Shown: positions 22,785-34,587, counted from the stretch's first letter. The stretch is DNA of 64,000 nucleotides from Theodoxus fluviatilis (GCA_034096865.1 JAWQFJ010001827.1:210086-274085), one strand, 5' to 3'. The notes: a model not told the origin generated them from the sequence alone. Program-made: numbers and translations.

Positions 22785-24516
22785 CTGCAAAACAAAAACA
22801 AAATAAATGATCAACAGAGGATGAAATCTGCAGATGGCGTTATTAAAGGCAACTTTTAATTAGCTGGGGGATGCACAACACCTGATCATCAGATCAAATC
22901 TATATTTCTGCTGTTATCATAATTTTTCATTAAACAAAAATTAAGTAGAAAGAATAGTTGTGGTTATGGCCACTGATCACATACAATCTTACTGAGCTGG
23001 TTAGAATACGAGCAAGTCATGATTTACAAACTGGACAGAGGCGAGGTGGATCAATTTTTATCCCCAATTTTTACCCCCAACTCACAGAAAGCCATGTACA
23101 TCATTACATTACACATCAACACCTGCCATCATTAGACACTCTATACTGTTATCCACTAATGGAAACATAATGGGAATTTGACTCTTATTTTTGCTCCATG
23201 TCTGCACTTTATCAAAATGAAACAAAAATGATTTTTTTTAAATTACCCATCTTTGTATTTAGTGATCAAATGTTTTATTTCCCAAATATTTTAAACAATG
23301 AGTACATTTTATGCTAGATAAGTAGTTTGGTGAGCACTGCAAAGTTTGCTTCACCTCAATGGCAGCAGGTCATGTAACTGTTTCTGCCATGTACATATGC
23401 AAAAGTTACCATGGAATATGTCTGGTGAATATAATCTTGACTATTTACATGCAATATAAAAGAAATATAAATATTTTTACTGTGATTTCTTTTCTTTTCT
23501 TTTGTGTAAAAATGGAAGGAATTTAAATGGAAGTCTTGCTTATTACAATGGTTTTGTATTGGGGGTGGGGGTTGGGGGGGGGGGGAGTTTGGCTCCTCAA
23601 GCTGATGACAGTAAGTGCTGCATGTTGAGAACCACAAATATTATCATAATTATGATGAGCAAATCCACTGACCAGTAGTTTATCTTTTATCTGCTCTCTT
23701 TTTTATTCAATTTCATTATGTCAACATTTCTTGCACTTCCAATTTTGCTATTATAATGAAAGAGAGCAGTGTATCAAATAAGCTTTCTTTTGAGAAAATT
23801 ACTCAATTGTGGACCATGAAGTAGCATGAAGTCATCTAGTACTATACTGCCACTGTATAACATCTGCAATTGAAAACGAAAATTTCTCACTTGCCATGGA
23901 AATACAATTTTCTAGACATTACCCTTAATTAGCAGTTGCTTACTAAACCTCTTATATAGCTGGCATTTCCTACGTGTCAACGTATCCAAAACAAACTCAA
24001 CGAAACGAATGCTTGTTTTCATAACCCCCCACCCCCATTTTCATTCAATCTTGATAATTGGTATGTATTCTTTTCTTATGCTTGTCGCAATTAAAAGCAA
24101 AAATATCTTCCACACGATATCACGCGCAAAATTATATATCGATAATTACTTTGCAACACGATACAGTACATAAATGATAAAGATTACAACTGAACTAGAA
24201 CTGCAACTGTGAAAGTGCATTCCGATTCCTTCCAAAACACATACAACCTCATACATTACGTCAAAATAGTACACTCAGCGACAGTGACAAACGGCACTAT
24301 ATAGTGCGAAATAGATGATAAAGAAAGAATAACTTCAATATTTACGTATGATTAACTGATATTAAAGGTTGCTGCGTTTGTAAACAACACCAGAAAAACG
24401 ACATAACATCCAACAAGATGGCTCAAATTAACGACATCAAATTTCTCGCTCGAAACGAGCAAACACCATAAGTTACGAAGAGTTTTCGGTCAAGACATCA
24501 AACAAATGTCACATAC
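22785..24516 (-). other. Intron 1 of the - strand gene
   Basis: The 1732-bp intron is inferred from an excellent donor on the - strand (aag|GTATGT, exon edge at 24517) and a pyrimidine-rich acceptor (exon edge at 22784). Inside I see only AT-rich sequence and G-runs near 23555-23585. Confidence 0.55.
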
Positions 24517-24650
24517 CTTAATAGTTGAAGACGTAAACAATTGCATCTGTCCATGAAAGACCGTGAAAAAACACATAGTCCACCAAACAACCGACAAGCA
24601 GCAGTTCTCCCGGCTGAACAGGCAGGAACACAGCGCCACCTAACGCCGAT
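24517..24650 (-). other. Likely non-coding exon 1 of the - strand gene
   Basis: Sequence upstream (- strand) of the donor at 24516/24517 is CpG-containing, and no ATG in it leads into the long ORF. Two ATGs start frames that stop soon after the splice junction. The transcription start is not visible, so the right edge is approximate. Confidence 0.45.
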
Positions 24651-24716
24651 TTGAATATTTCCACATCCGGTTCCCCACACGTTAGGTAACTCCATTGCCC
24701 TTCGGAGCATTCCAGA
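24600..24716. promoter_or_regulatory. Probable bidirectional promoter between the - strand gene and COA7
   Basis: The COA7 start codon (24717) and the first donor of the opposite gene (24517) are 200 bp apart, so both transcription starts must lie in or near this interval. CpG dinucleotides are more frequent here than in the surrounding AT-rich DNA. I see no clear TATA box. This is an inference from gene arrangement. Confidence 0.5.
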
Positions 24717-24822
24717 ATGTCGATGATTTACGATTTGAAAGATGAGGAACAAGCCAAAGAATATTTGAAAAATTTGAGCATTGAGTATAGATTTCAGTGC
24801 TATCAGGAGAGGAATCCAGAGG
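24717..24822 (+). CDS. COA7: COA7 (Sel1-repeat respiratory-chain assembly factor), exon 1
   Basis: COA7 is a soluble mitochondrial intermembrane-space protein needed for cytochrome c oxidase assembly. The exon encodes 35 codons plus one base (begins MSMIYDLKDEEQAKEYLKNL) and ends at the donor gag g|gtatga. It matches the conserved start of the family, with its acidic DEEQ block. Spliced to the exons at 28585, 33854 and 42402, all in phase, it gives exactly 231 residues, the length I recall for human COA7. Cysteines pair at CX7-8C spacing in every repeat: 28/37, 62/71, 99/107, 140/148 and 178/186. That agrees with the five disulfide-stabilised Sel1-like repeats known for the family. Introns are 3762, 5128 and 8324 bp. 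No frameshift or stop is present. Confidence 0.95.
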
Positions 24823-24837
24823 GTATGATTTTATTCA

Positions 24838-25890
24838 CTGTAATGTAACCTCTCAGGTGTCAGGACTGAATGTGTGGCAGTAAAACTTCAAGGGAGCCTG
24901 GATGAAATTATATGTTCCTGGTGCTCTTCGAATCATATGGTCATTAATCCTTCCAAAACAAAATATAATAACTACGAGACAAAAACATCAAATATATCCT
25001 TTATCTCTTCCTCTTGTTCTTGATTCTTTGAGAATCGAAAAAATTGTTGAGCACAAAGTTCTTGGATAATTGATGATCATTTAGGATGGCAATCACACAT
25101 TGATTGACATCAATTGATTGTACACGTTTGATTATATTTGTAAAAAAATATCAATATTAATCTCATTCTTCTCTCCAAATTAAGACATATTGTTGACGTT
25201 CAAACTTGCAAAATCTTCTTCCATGCTCATATCTTATCTCACATTAAATATGGTCAACAATTTGGGATGGCTGTAGTGACGATAACTTGAAAAGGCTGAA
25301 GTCAAAATGTTGTATCGAAGAGTCTCTAAGCTTATGATAACAGATAGTTCACTATCTACAAATAACAAAATGAAAAAACTTAACATATTGCCTTTTCATA
25401 AGCATTTACAATTCAATAAATGTGTCTCAATGAAAAGAATTAATGATTGTAATGTGCCTGATTATTTGATAAACTTATTCCAACATTCAAATATTCGTGT
25501 ACATAATTTTATAATACCACAACCTAGGATTGATTTGTTAAAACATAGCCTATCTTATTCAGGGGCTACTCTGTGGAACACACTATCCAATTCTCTAAAA
25601 AATGCGAAATTAAATTGAAACTACACACTTTTCTTATGCAGTATCCTAGATACTTTCATCTTATTTTTAACTCACTTTGTGGTTATTTTCAACGTGGTAT
25701 TTCGTTACCATGAATTGATTGTAACCTGTGTTATTGTGTGCATTTTGTGTGGGATAGAGGGTGGGTGGGTGGGTAGGGGTGGGGGATGGGATTGGATTTG
25801 TTTTCTTGTTTTCTTGTTTTATCAAGGGCTGGATGTAAGATAGGCAGTTATGCCTAATTCATGTATTTCCCTTGAAAAATAAAGTTTAAT

Positions 25891-25892
<2 letters not shown>
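24838..25892 (+). mobile_element. LINE fragment (CR1/L2-like), 3' half
   Basis: Near 24880-24985 the + strand reads an RT block ending MVINPSKTK. Around 25307-25615 it encodes the C-terminal region with KKLNILPFHKHLQFNKC, NVPDYLINLF and LSYSGATLWNTLS, which follows the RT in CR1/L2-like and related elements. Frames are broken and the catalytic part is missing. The 3' end (AAAAATAAAGTTTAATCAAT, about 25875-25893) passes directly into a long (CT)n array. It lies in COA7 intron 1. Confidence 0.75.
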
Positions 25893-25954
<62 letters not shown>

Positions 25955-25972
25955 CATGCATGCTCTTGTGCG

Positions 25973-26027
<55 letters not shown>
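25893..26027. repeat. (CT)n then (CA)n microsatellites
   Basis: A CT run of about 60 bp starts exactly at the 3' end of the LINE fragment. A 20-bp CG-containing spacer and about 50 bp of CA follow. Confidence 0.97.
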
Positions 26028-26032
<5 letters not shown>

Positions 26033-26218
26033 GTATGAGGCTAACTTGTTAGTAAGAATCTGATGGTACTGAGTTCTGTGAATTTATGACAGACAACTTT
26101 CATGTTAAATACTATTGCTTTGTATTCATTGCTTTTCTAAGGTCATTTCATGTTAATTCCACATGTTAATTTTGTACATGTTTGCATTTCTGTCATGTGT
26201 GTGGGAGCGCATGCATGC

Positions 26219-26275
26219 ACAAGTGTGTGTGTGTGTGTGTGCGTGTGCATATGTGTGCATGTGTGCATATGTGTG

Positions 26276-26333
<58 letters not shown>
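26219..26333. repeat. (GT)n microsatellite
   Basis: About 115 bp of GT with GCATAT interruptions lie immediately upstream of the LINE at 26345. Confidence 0.97.
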
Positions 26334-26334
<1 letters not shown>

Positions 26335-26344
26335 TCATTCTGAT

Positions 26345-28320
26345 TGCAACAGTTACAGAGGAATGTAGGCAAGATGTTTGCTCACGACCTACTCAAACAT
26401 TTGCAGAAACTCGCGCGTGTACTCAGAATTCCAGTGCGGTTTTAGGGCAGGCAGATCAACAACAGACATGATATTCTCTCTCCGACAACTGCAAGAGAAA
26501 TGCAGAGAGCAGAACCAGCCACTCTACATGCTGTTTATAGACCTCACTAAAGCCTTTGACCTTGGTACTCGAAAAGGCTTGTTTGATCTCCTAAAGAAGA
26601 TAGGCTGCCCACACAGACTCCATAGCATACTGATATCCTTCCATGCTGATATGAAGGGAAAAGTCCGTTATGATGGATCTTCCTCAGACTCCTTCCCAGT
26701 CACCAACGGCGTGAAGCAGGGCTGCGTATTTGCACCACCTCTCTTTGGCATATTTTTCTCCATGCTCCTATCGCATGCATTTGATTCCTCTACTGACGGC
26801 ATCTACCTACATACCAGGTGTGACGGGAACCTGTTCAGCCTTGCATGCCTGCGCTCCTGGACCAAGGTGAGGACAGTGCTCATGAGGGAGATGCTCTTAG
26901 CTGATGATGTGGCCCTAGTTGTCCACACAGGACAGTGCTCATGAGGGAGATGCTCTTAGCTGATGATGTGGCCCTAGTTGTCCACACAGGACAGTGCTCA
27001 TGAGGGAGATGCTCCTAGCTGATGATGTGGCCCTAGTTGTCCACACAGGACAGTGCTCATGAGGGAGATGCTCTTAGCTGATGATGTGGCCCTAGTTGTC
27101 CACACAGGACAGTGCTCATGAGGGAGATGCTCTTAGCTGATGATGTGGCCCTAGTTGTCCACACAGGACAGTGCTCATGAGGGAGATGCTCCTAGCTGAT
27201 GATGTGGCCCTAGTTGTCCACACAGGACAGTGCTCATGAGGGAGATGCTCTTAGCTGATGATGTGGCCCTAGTTGTCCACACAGGACAGTGCTCATGAGG
27301 GAGATGCTCTTAGCTGATGATGTGGCCCTAGTTGTCCACACAGGACAGTGCTCATGAGGGAGATGCTCTTAGCTGATGATGTGGCCCTAGTTGTCCACAC
27401 AGGACGCCTTTCAGAGAATGGCCGACCAGTTTGCAGATGCATGCAAACAATTCAGCCTCACCATTAGCATAAAGAAGACAAATGTCTGCCTGCAAGACAT
27501 TGGGGTCCCTCCATCCATCAAAATCAATACCACCACACTTGAAACAGTTGAAAACTTCACCTACATGGGATCAACTATTTACAACTGTCTCTTGCTTGAT
27601 GTTGAACTTGATCTGCGGCTAGGGAAGGCAAACACTACCATGGCCAGACTCTCCAAGAGAGTGTGGAAAAACACCAAACACACTAAGATCCTTGTCTACT
27701 GGGCCTGCGTCCTTATCACTCTGCTCTATGGAAGCGAGATCTGAACCACCTACATGAGGCAGGAGCACAGGCTAAATGCCTTCCACATGCGCTGCCTGAG
27801 GCGCATCCTCAGAGTCTGCTAGTGGGACCACATCACAAACAGCGACATGCTACTACGTGCTGAGGTCCCCAGCACATACTCCCTGCTGAGTTGGCGTTGT
27901 CTATGATGGCTGGGGCACCTACAGCGCATGAGGGATGGCAGACTGCCAAAGGACATGCTATATGGCCAGTTGGCCGAAGGCAAAAGAAGAGCCTGTGATC
28001 CCAGACTCTGCTTCAAGGACACCTGATATATCAAGACCTGCAACATCCCCAAAGCTGACTGGACAATGCTGGCTGGAGACAGGAGTGCCTGACGCCAACA
28101 TGTTCACGAGGGTGGTGGATGAAGCGAGAGGCCAGCTTGCAGCGGAAAAGAGAGCCTGGGGAAGACGCACCGCGCTGATTCTCACAGCCCAGATGACCCA
28201 ACACATCTGTGGCGCATGCAGCAGAGACTGCCGCTTGAGGATCGGCCTCTACAGCCACAGCCGGCGCTGCAGAGGCTCGACCAACACTTCGGATCTCCAT
28301 GGGGCGCGCTGATGGTCTTC
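26345..28320 (+). mobile_element. RTE-like LINE with amplified catalytic box
   Basis: The + strand reads RT motifs in order: FQCGFRAGRSTTDMIFSLRQ, LFIDLTKAFD, GVKQGCVFAPPLF and LLADDVALV (the xADD catalytic box). From 27391 come VENFTYMGSTI and the LLYGSEI block. The C-terminal part has a WLGHLQRMRDGRLPK segment, and a zinc-finger-like CGACSRDCRLRIGLYSHSRRC lies at about 28210-28270. These blocks are usual for RTE-type endonuclease/RT proteins. The N-terminal endonuclease is missing. A 59-bp unit spanning the catalytic box repeats nine times (26871-27404). Because 59 is not a multiple of 3, the frame is destroyed. It lies in COA7 intron 1. Confidence 0.85.
26871..27404 (+). repeat. 59-bp tandem repeat over the RT catalytic motif, 9 units
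   Basis: Each unit contains GGACAGTGCTCATGAGGGAG, ATGCTCTTAGCTGATGATGT and GGCCCTAGTTGTCCACACA. Successive copies start 59 bp apart. Two units carry CTCCTAGC instead of CTCTTAGC; otherwise they look identical. The middle of each unit encodes the LADDVALVVHTG block of the reverse transcriptase. Confidence 0.97.
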
Positions 28321-28584
28321 CGAGACTGCGATGCCAATGTGAAGTGAAGTGTGTGTTTGTACTTGCGCATGCATATTTGTATGGGTATGCATAAGTGCAG
28401 GTGTGAGCAAACAAGTGTGAGTGTTGTGTGTGTGTGGGTTACTGGGTATGTGCGAGTGCAGGCATGAGCAAACGTGTGTTTGTGTTTGTGTGTGTGCATG
28501 CATGTACTATTAGCCACCAAATTGCTTATGAATTATGATTTCTTTCAATATTTGTAGTTAAGAAATGTCGTCCTGTTTTTCTAG

Positions 28585-28725
28585 GCTGTCACAGACTTGG
28601 AGATTTTCTGGAAAGCATACGTCGTGAATTTGAAAAGGCAGCAAAAGTCTACGAAACAAACTGCAATGACTACAAGTATGGACACAGCTGTTTCAAGTTT
28701 GGCAACTACTTTATCGCAGGAAGAG
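28585..28725 (+). CDS. COA7: COA7 exon 2
   Basis: Exon 2 runs from the acceptor tttctag|gctgtc to the donor gaagag|gtatag and covers residues 36 (split Gly) to 83 (split Gly). It encodes CHRLGDFLESIRREFEKAAK followed by VYETNCNDYKYGHSCFKFGN, the first complete Sel1-type helix pair, with a Cys62/Cys71 pair. The order GDFLE...FEKAAKVY...C...SC-x-K-x-G-x-Y matches the family at this position. Both junctions are phase 1. Confidence 0.94.
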
Positions 28726-28960
28726 GTATAGTGACTTTTTTTAAACAAAGAAATACCAGTAATTCTTTCTTGTATCATTTGGAAATATTTCATTTGCAAT
28801 TGAACTCAACACAAATGTAATCCTCAACCAAACCTATTTGCTTATGTGCTTATGGTTTCTCTGGTACTAAAGATAACTTCTGTCCGCCTCTGCCCTCAAA
28901 GCACCTTCCCACTGATACAGCTTTTGGTCTAAAAGGTGGAGGAGAAGATTGGGGGGGGGG

Positions 28961-29450
28961 AGTGCTAGTGGCATGGACGATGGAGGTAGCCTACAACACC
29001 TAGAATTTTGTCACTCACTGTTTGTGCCTTTTTGGAGGAAGAGGAGGATCTCAGCTGAGTGGAAAGGAGAGGGGGGGGGGGGGGGGGGGGGGGGGCGGCT
29101 AGTGGCATAGAGGTAGCCTACAACACCTAGAATTTTGTCACTCACTGTTTGTGCCTTTTTGGAGGAAGAGGAGGATCTCAGCTGAGTGGAAAGGAGGGGG
29201 GGGGGGGGGGGGGTGGGCGCTAGTGGCATGGAGGTAGCCTACAATACCTAGAAATTTGTCACTCAGTGTTTGTACCTTTTTGGAGGAGGAGGAGGATGAT
29301 CTCAGCTGAGTGGAAAGGAGGGGGGGGGGGGGGGGGGGGGGGGGCGCTAGTGGCATGGAGGTAGCCTACAACACCTAGAAGTTTGTCACTCAGTGTTTGT
29401 ACCTTTTTGGAGGAGGAGGAGGAGGATCTCAACGAGTGGAAAGGAGGGAG
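28961..29450. repeat. Tandem repeat of about 125 bp with poly-G runs, 4 units
   Basis: Units beginning AGTGGCAT start at about 28967, 29101, 29222 and 29349. Each contains GGTAGCCTACAACACCTAGA, TTTGTCACTCA, GTTTGTGCCTTTTTGGAGGA and GATCTCAGCTGAGTGGAAAG, then a run of 16-28 G. The G-run length accounts for most of the size differences. It lies in COA7 intron 2. Opposite-strand Pro-rich frames here are artefacts. Confidence 0.93.
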
Positions 29451-30161
29451 GAGACAAGCAGGGTGAATTCACCCACTGTTGTCTGCTTCCATACTACTTT
29501 CAACCTCTTTTTTGTCATTTAACCCTCCAGACACTTGGTAGTCATTTGCCATACTTCATGCCAGCAGGTGTGGCGTCTGTAGCAGGCAAAGCCTGCTGCT
29601 AGTTGTAGATATAATTCACTGTCAGCAATTGAGATAATTGATTCTGTGTATAGTATAGATCTTCAATGTTATATGATCAACAAGGGTAATGAGTCATTAT
29701 ATGTCATTAAGAGTAATGATGGATTCAGTCAGTCATTTGAAGTAATGCCTTAATTAATTTAAACAGCTCTTGAAGAAATAGTTCCTGGAATCATTTCAGG
29801 AATGGTTGGAATAAGTGTGACTATGCAAGAAATTGGTTCCAAGAGATTTGGTTGGTTGGGTTGGGTTGGTTTTGGGTTTGGGTTGGTTCTTGGTTTGATT
29901 TTGGGTATTTGGTTATTTTGTTTCCAAAATTAGTTTCAACCAATCAGTTAGTTTCTCTTGAGAAAGACATTTGGGTTTGGCCCATTTGTGTGCTGTCATG
30001 TTGCAAGTTCAAAAAAACTTTGCCTCGTAGATCTCACTCACATCTAATTTTGATGATCAACAACAGCACACAAGAATTGCATCAGTGCTTTCCCTAAACC
30101 ACCCAGGCAAGTGTTCATGCATGAATTGTGTGATTTGTCACGTTGTACTTCATGTATTATG

Positions 30162-31103
30162 CAGACCTGCCAAGTGCTACGATTTAGGCGTAGCATGCTA
30201 CGATTTCGACATGCTTGCTACGCTGCTACGCTCGTCTGTAAAAACTACGCTTTTTAAAAAAAATGACATGAAATTTTTTTTAGACCTTTAAAAAAATCCA
30301 TTCATGAAAAAGCAAGCGACCCGCGTGCCAGCCTCGAACTTAACTTTTGACCTTCACGTAGAATTGTGTACTGTAACCGACCGATCGCGTTGCGTTTTAA
30401 CCCCCCGTGCGGAAATGCGGGAAACACCCGAAACGCAGTTGTTTGACCACAAAATTGGCGTCGAAGCAAAAGAAGCCCGCTGTCGATCTCGCTGCTACTC
30501 CCCCAAAGAAGGCACGAAAGTCTCGACCCAGTTGTCAGCACTTTAAAGTAGACTACACCAAGGAGTATCCATGTATGGTCAGATCTGCAAATAGCTCCTC
30601 AGCCGCAAGATGCACGTACTGTCAGACTGATTTTTTGAATTTGCTCACGGGGGGCGGTTTGACATCGAGAAACATGTGCGTACTGCAACACAAAAGAAGA
30701 AAGCCGCGGAAAAGCCGAGCAAACCGCTCACTGCGTATTTCAAGCCAGCGACTGCAGCAGAGGACGATCAATCAGGCATTTTAGCAGAATGTTTGTTCAC
30801 ATCGTTCCTTGTGGAACACAATGTACCCATCAGTGCAGCAGATCACGCAGGGCCACTGTTTGACCGTAACGTAGAACACCCCCCCACCCCCCCGCTTCAC
30901 GCCGGCGGTTCAGCGCTCAGCGTCTAGACAGCCCCCCCCACACACACACACAAACTCGCTTCACGCCGGCGGTTCAGCGCTTCGCGCCTGCGCAAACATC
31001 GCCATTTTCCTTTTTCTGCGTGTGTGCTACGCCTATTTCTTAAATGCTACTCCAAAAAGCTCTGGATGCTACTCTTTGGCAGGATGGTGGGTTGGCAGGT
31101 CTG
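30162..31103 (+). mobile_element. Small hAT-like DNA transposon, 942 bp
   Basis: The terminal inverted repeats are CAGACCTGCCAA (30162) and TTGGCAGGTCTG (ending 31103). A perfect 6-bp target-site duplication ATTATG flanks it (30156-30161, 31104-31109). Subterminal GCTACG motifs are frequent at the left end. Between about 30430 and 30900 a frame-shifted N-terminal transposase remnant is visible: YPCMVRSANSSSAARCTYCQ (a BED-like finger) and further on FLVEHNVPISAADHAGPLF. This resembles the start of hAT-like/DUF4371-type proteins. The catalytic part is absent. It lies in COA7 intron 2. Confidence 0.82.
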
Positions 31104-31109
31104 ATTATG

Positions 31110-32124
31110 TACCACTTAGGAGAGAAATGTATGCAAAGAATTAAAGAGGTAACATGGCTTTTATAGTGATTCCCTTAATTCCTTTATTAAAAAATTCACT
31201 GAAGTTTGTTCATAATGACAAGTTTGATTATATTTCAGCACTGGCAGTTAAAACTGAGAAAGGAAAAGCCCACAAGAGCCAATCAAAATATGGTGGGACT
31301 TAATAATGTTCTGCAGTTTCGCATTTTGTGTCAAAAATGAAAATAGTTAAATTCAGCAAAACAAAACAGGACTAATGAAACACACATACACCTCTACTCT
31401 AAATTAGGATGTCTTTCTTTTTTCTGTCAGTTTATTTATCCTGAAAATGTCAGCAGTGTGAGTTCATGCCTATTGCCCTTCAATTTTCCGGGAATGCCTT
31501 CAACTGTTGGGCTTCACTAGTGGACTTGCCAAGGAGAGGTGTGCTGTACAGACTGCCTGCCACGAAAGCTGGCGGGCCATAGCATCTGATTGGCTGCATT
31601 TTTACATAGTTTATGCTCGGAATGGCCTCATCGCCTTGCCGACTGCTGTAAATATGTTTATCATAATCCAATTTGGCTGGTGTGGCCTTTTGTGCACCAG
31701 TTTGTCGATTCGTCACACTTTATTTTCATTCTGTGTGTGGAATAACTGTCCAAGATTGCATATGTGAGCTAGCAAGTACTTACTAATTCTGTATGTGACT
31801 CACTGCGGATTAAATGACCAGCATCACTGATCTGTAGTGTGGACAAGTCTGCGATTGAGCATGTAATAAGTCAGTTGTCATTGTGTGTGAGTCACTGCAG
31901 ATTAAAGGACCAACATAGCTGATGTGGCTGTGCACAAGTCCTTTGGTAGTTACAGTAGCATGCATGCCCTCATTAAAGGTCATCAAAAAAGCAAGTGATC
32001 TTGGAATCTTGATAAAACGTTCAGCATGCCCGACAATCAGATGCCATGGAAGCATACTAGACACAAGACACATGTATACAGTTGTCATTAGGGCTAAAGG
32101 TGATGAGAAATGTAGGCTCATTTG
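31110..32124. other. Intron sequence without recognisable features
   Basis: This is AT-rich DNA in COA7 intron 2. Short unrelated open frames are present. A diverged local duplication (ATTAAATGACCAGCATCACT near 31810 and ATTAAAGGACCAACATAGCT near 31902) is the only structure I noticed. Confidence 0.5.
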
Positions 32125-33030
32125 ATACTGTCACTGGAGAGGAGGATGAGAATGAGGAGGAGGTGATGAGACAAGAAGGAAGAGATGGGACATAAAGGAA
32201 AAGGAGTAGTAGCAAGAAGAGGAGCAGAAGCAGGTGGAAGATAAGAGAAGAAGGATGGGGGGAAGAGAGAAGATGAGACAAGAGTAGGAGGAGGTGCAGC
32301 AGGAGGAGCAGGTGCAGCAGCAGCAGCAGGAGGAGGAGAATAGGAGGGAGGAGGAGGAGATGGGACTAGGAGGAAGAGATGGGACAAGAAGGAGGAGAAG
32401 GAGATGGGACAAGGAGGAGGAAGAAGAACAGGAAAAGGAGGAGTAGGGGCAGGAGAAGGAAAAGGAGGGGAAGGAGGAAGAAGAAAAGGATGGGGAGGGA
32501 GAGGATGCACAGGAGAAGAATGAGGAAGGGGGGATGGGACAAGGAGGAGAATATGGCACAAGGAGCAGGAGGAGGAAGAAGACAACAAGGATGGGGAGGA
32601 GGAGGAGGCGCAGAAGGAGAGGGAAGAGGACAAGGAGGAGATGGGACAAGGAGGAGGAAATGGGACAAGGAACAGGAGGAGTAGGAGAAAGGAAAGGAAG
32701 AGAACAAGGACCTGGAGGAGGAGATTGCCCAGGAAAAAGAGGAATAGAAAATGGAACAAGGAGAATAAAATGGGACAAGGAGGAGGAGGAGAAATTGGAG
32801 GAGATGGGACAAGGAGGAAGAGGAGAAGGCAGAAGAAGAGGAGCGGGGAGGATGAGGAGATGAGACAAGGAGGAGGAAATGGGACAAGGAGGAGGAGATG
32901 GGACAAGGAGAAGATGGGGAGATGCAAGGGAGGTAGTGAGGGGAAGCAGGAGCAGGACCAGGCAGGGGATAGAGGAGGAATAGCAAGGTGGGAGGGGAGA
33001 GGAGGAATAGCAAGGTGGGAGTGGAGAGGA
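32125..33030. repeat. Polypurine tract built on a GATGGGACAAGGAGGAGGA motif
   Basis: About 900 bp are almost all A and G on the + strand, with GATGGGACAAGGAGGAG-like units recurring a dozen or more times. Long frames on both strands (Arg/Gly/Glu on +, Ser/Leu/Pro on -) are compositional. It lies in COA7 intron 2. Confidence 0.95.
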
Positions 33031-33853
33031 GGAGAATGTTGCGGATGTCTTTTCCGATATTCTTTTCTCCCTCTCTTCCTTCCATCATTTCAGTCTCTGT
33101 ACACTCAGTGGTCTTTTTCCAGAGCACTGTTACAAGGGCATGTTGGATGTGATCAAAATAAGATACTTAGTTAAACTATAGACAATTTGCACAAGGAAAA
33201 TCTGATTAATGAAGATTTTTTTTCCTGTCTTCTGTTATTTAACAGTTACTTCTTTTTTGTTAGCAGTCCTGTTTGAAGACAAAGCTTGTGAAAATTTTCA
33301 GTCTGCAGATAAAAAGCTTTGAGCATCAAACATTTTCAAGACACCCCATTCTATCTTTTGATACATTACTTTTCGGGCTATTCTATCAGATTTATCATTC
33401 CACAAGAAGGTGAACAGTTCCTTGTTTATTGCCTGTAGTAAATTTTCAGTAGGATCAGGTAAAGTTGTCAATAGATGTAGTGTGATGGGGGAAAGCTATC
33501 ATTTTAAGGACTTATTTTACCATATAGAGTGGTTGTGTAATAGTAATAGCATAGCCATTTTGGGGGTATTTCTCTTTAATGTTTATTTGGGTTATCTTGC
33601 TTGTTTCATTAGTGAACAATATTCCAAGTGTTTTAAAGTTCTTCCTTGTCTTGTCAATTCTCATAATGAGACCCGTCCATTATAAGACCATGTTTGGGGC
33701 TGATTTTGGATGCTTGCACTGACACTACACAGAACAAGTGTGCATAGGTGCTGCTGGATTGTATATCATGTTTGTGTCTCCAGAGAAGCAAAGTTTTGTG
33801 TGTGTGTGTTTTTCTCTTCAAAACTTTGAAAAAATAAAATCATGTTTTGGCAG
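33031..33853. other. End of COA7 intron 2
   Basis: AT-rich sequence with no recognisable gene or element leads to the acceptor cag|gagtgg at 33853/33854. A short GT stretch occurs near 33798. Confidence 0.5.
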
Positions 33854-34077
33854 GAGTGGAGCGGGATGTGGAAAAAGGCCTTGCCTACCATCTGAAGGGA
33901 TGTGGCCATGGTTACATGCCATCCTGTCACAACGCTGGTCTGCTGTACAGCACCTCTCTGAACCCAGGGGGCAATAACGACCTCAAAGACCTGAAGAAGG
34001 CATTGCAGTTTTTCAGCAAGGCTTGCGAACAGGACCTGCCCAACTCCTGTCACAGACTTGCTGGTCTATACCTTCAG
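33854..34077 (+). CDS. COA7: COA7 exon 3
   Basis: Exon 3 runs from the acceptor tggcag|gagtgg to the donor cttcag|gtaagg and encodes residues 83-157. It contains two Sel1-like repeats: GCGHGYMPSCHNAGLLY with the Cys99/Cys107 pair, then KALQFFSKACEQDLPNSCHR with the Cys140/Cys148 pair. It ends LAGLYLQ in phase 0. The loop NPGGNNDLKDLKKA replaces the shorter turn seen in many Sel1 repeats and matches the insertion at this place in COA7 proteins. Confidence 0.95.
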
Positions 34078-34415
34078 GTAAGGTCTAAGCACTGTGAAGT
34101 TCCTCTCAGGTAGCGTGGCTGTTGGGGTAGGTGGCTGGGGATTCCAATAGCTTTTAGATGTAAGGATTGCTTTAATAAAATGCCTATGGTGGAAAGAATT
34201 GCACTCCTGTAATGCTTATCTGGCCTTTGCCTTCAAGGTAAGGAGTATGCACAACTTTGGTGTGAAGATCTTAGGCAGCCATTGGCCACACCTGAATTTC
34301 AACTCTTACCCTGGTTGTCAGGGCATACACTGTCAGGTCCAAAGTGAGCTAAAAGTTTTGATTTTTTTTGTTTAATGACAGAAGAATTCAGCATTATGAT
34401 TTGTGATCATGCATG

Positions 34416-34524
34416 CAGAGCTGCCAAGTGCTACGATTTCGACATGCTTGCTACGATGCTACAATCGTCAGGGAAAGACAAAGATTTTTCAAAGCCTGGA
34501 ACTGAACTTTTGACCGTCACGAAG

Positions 34525-34587
<63 letters not shown>

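Noticed and set aside
32118..33174. Several open frames of 100-270 codons on both strands
   Set aside because: They are compositional by-products of the polypurine tract: Ser/Leu/Pro on one strand, Arg/Gly/Glu on the other.
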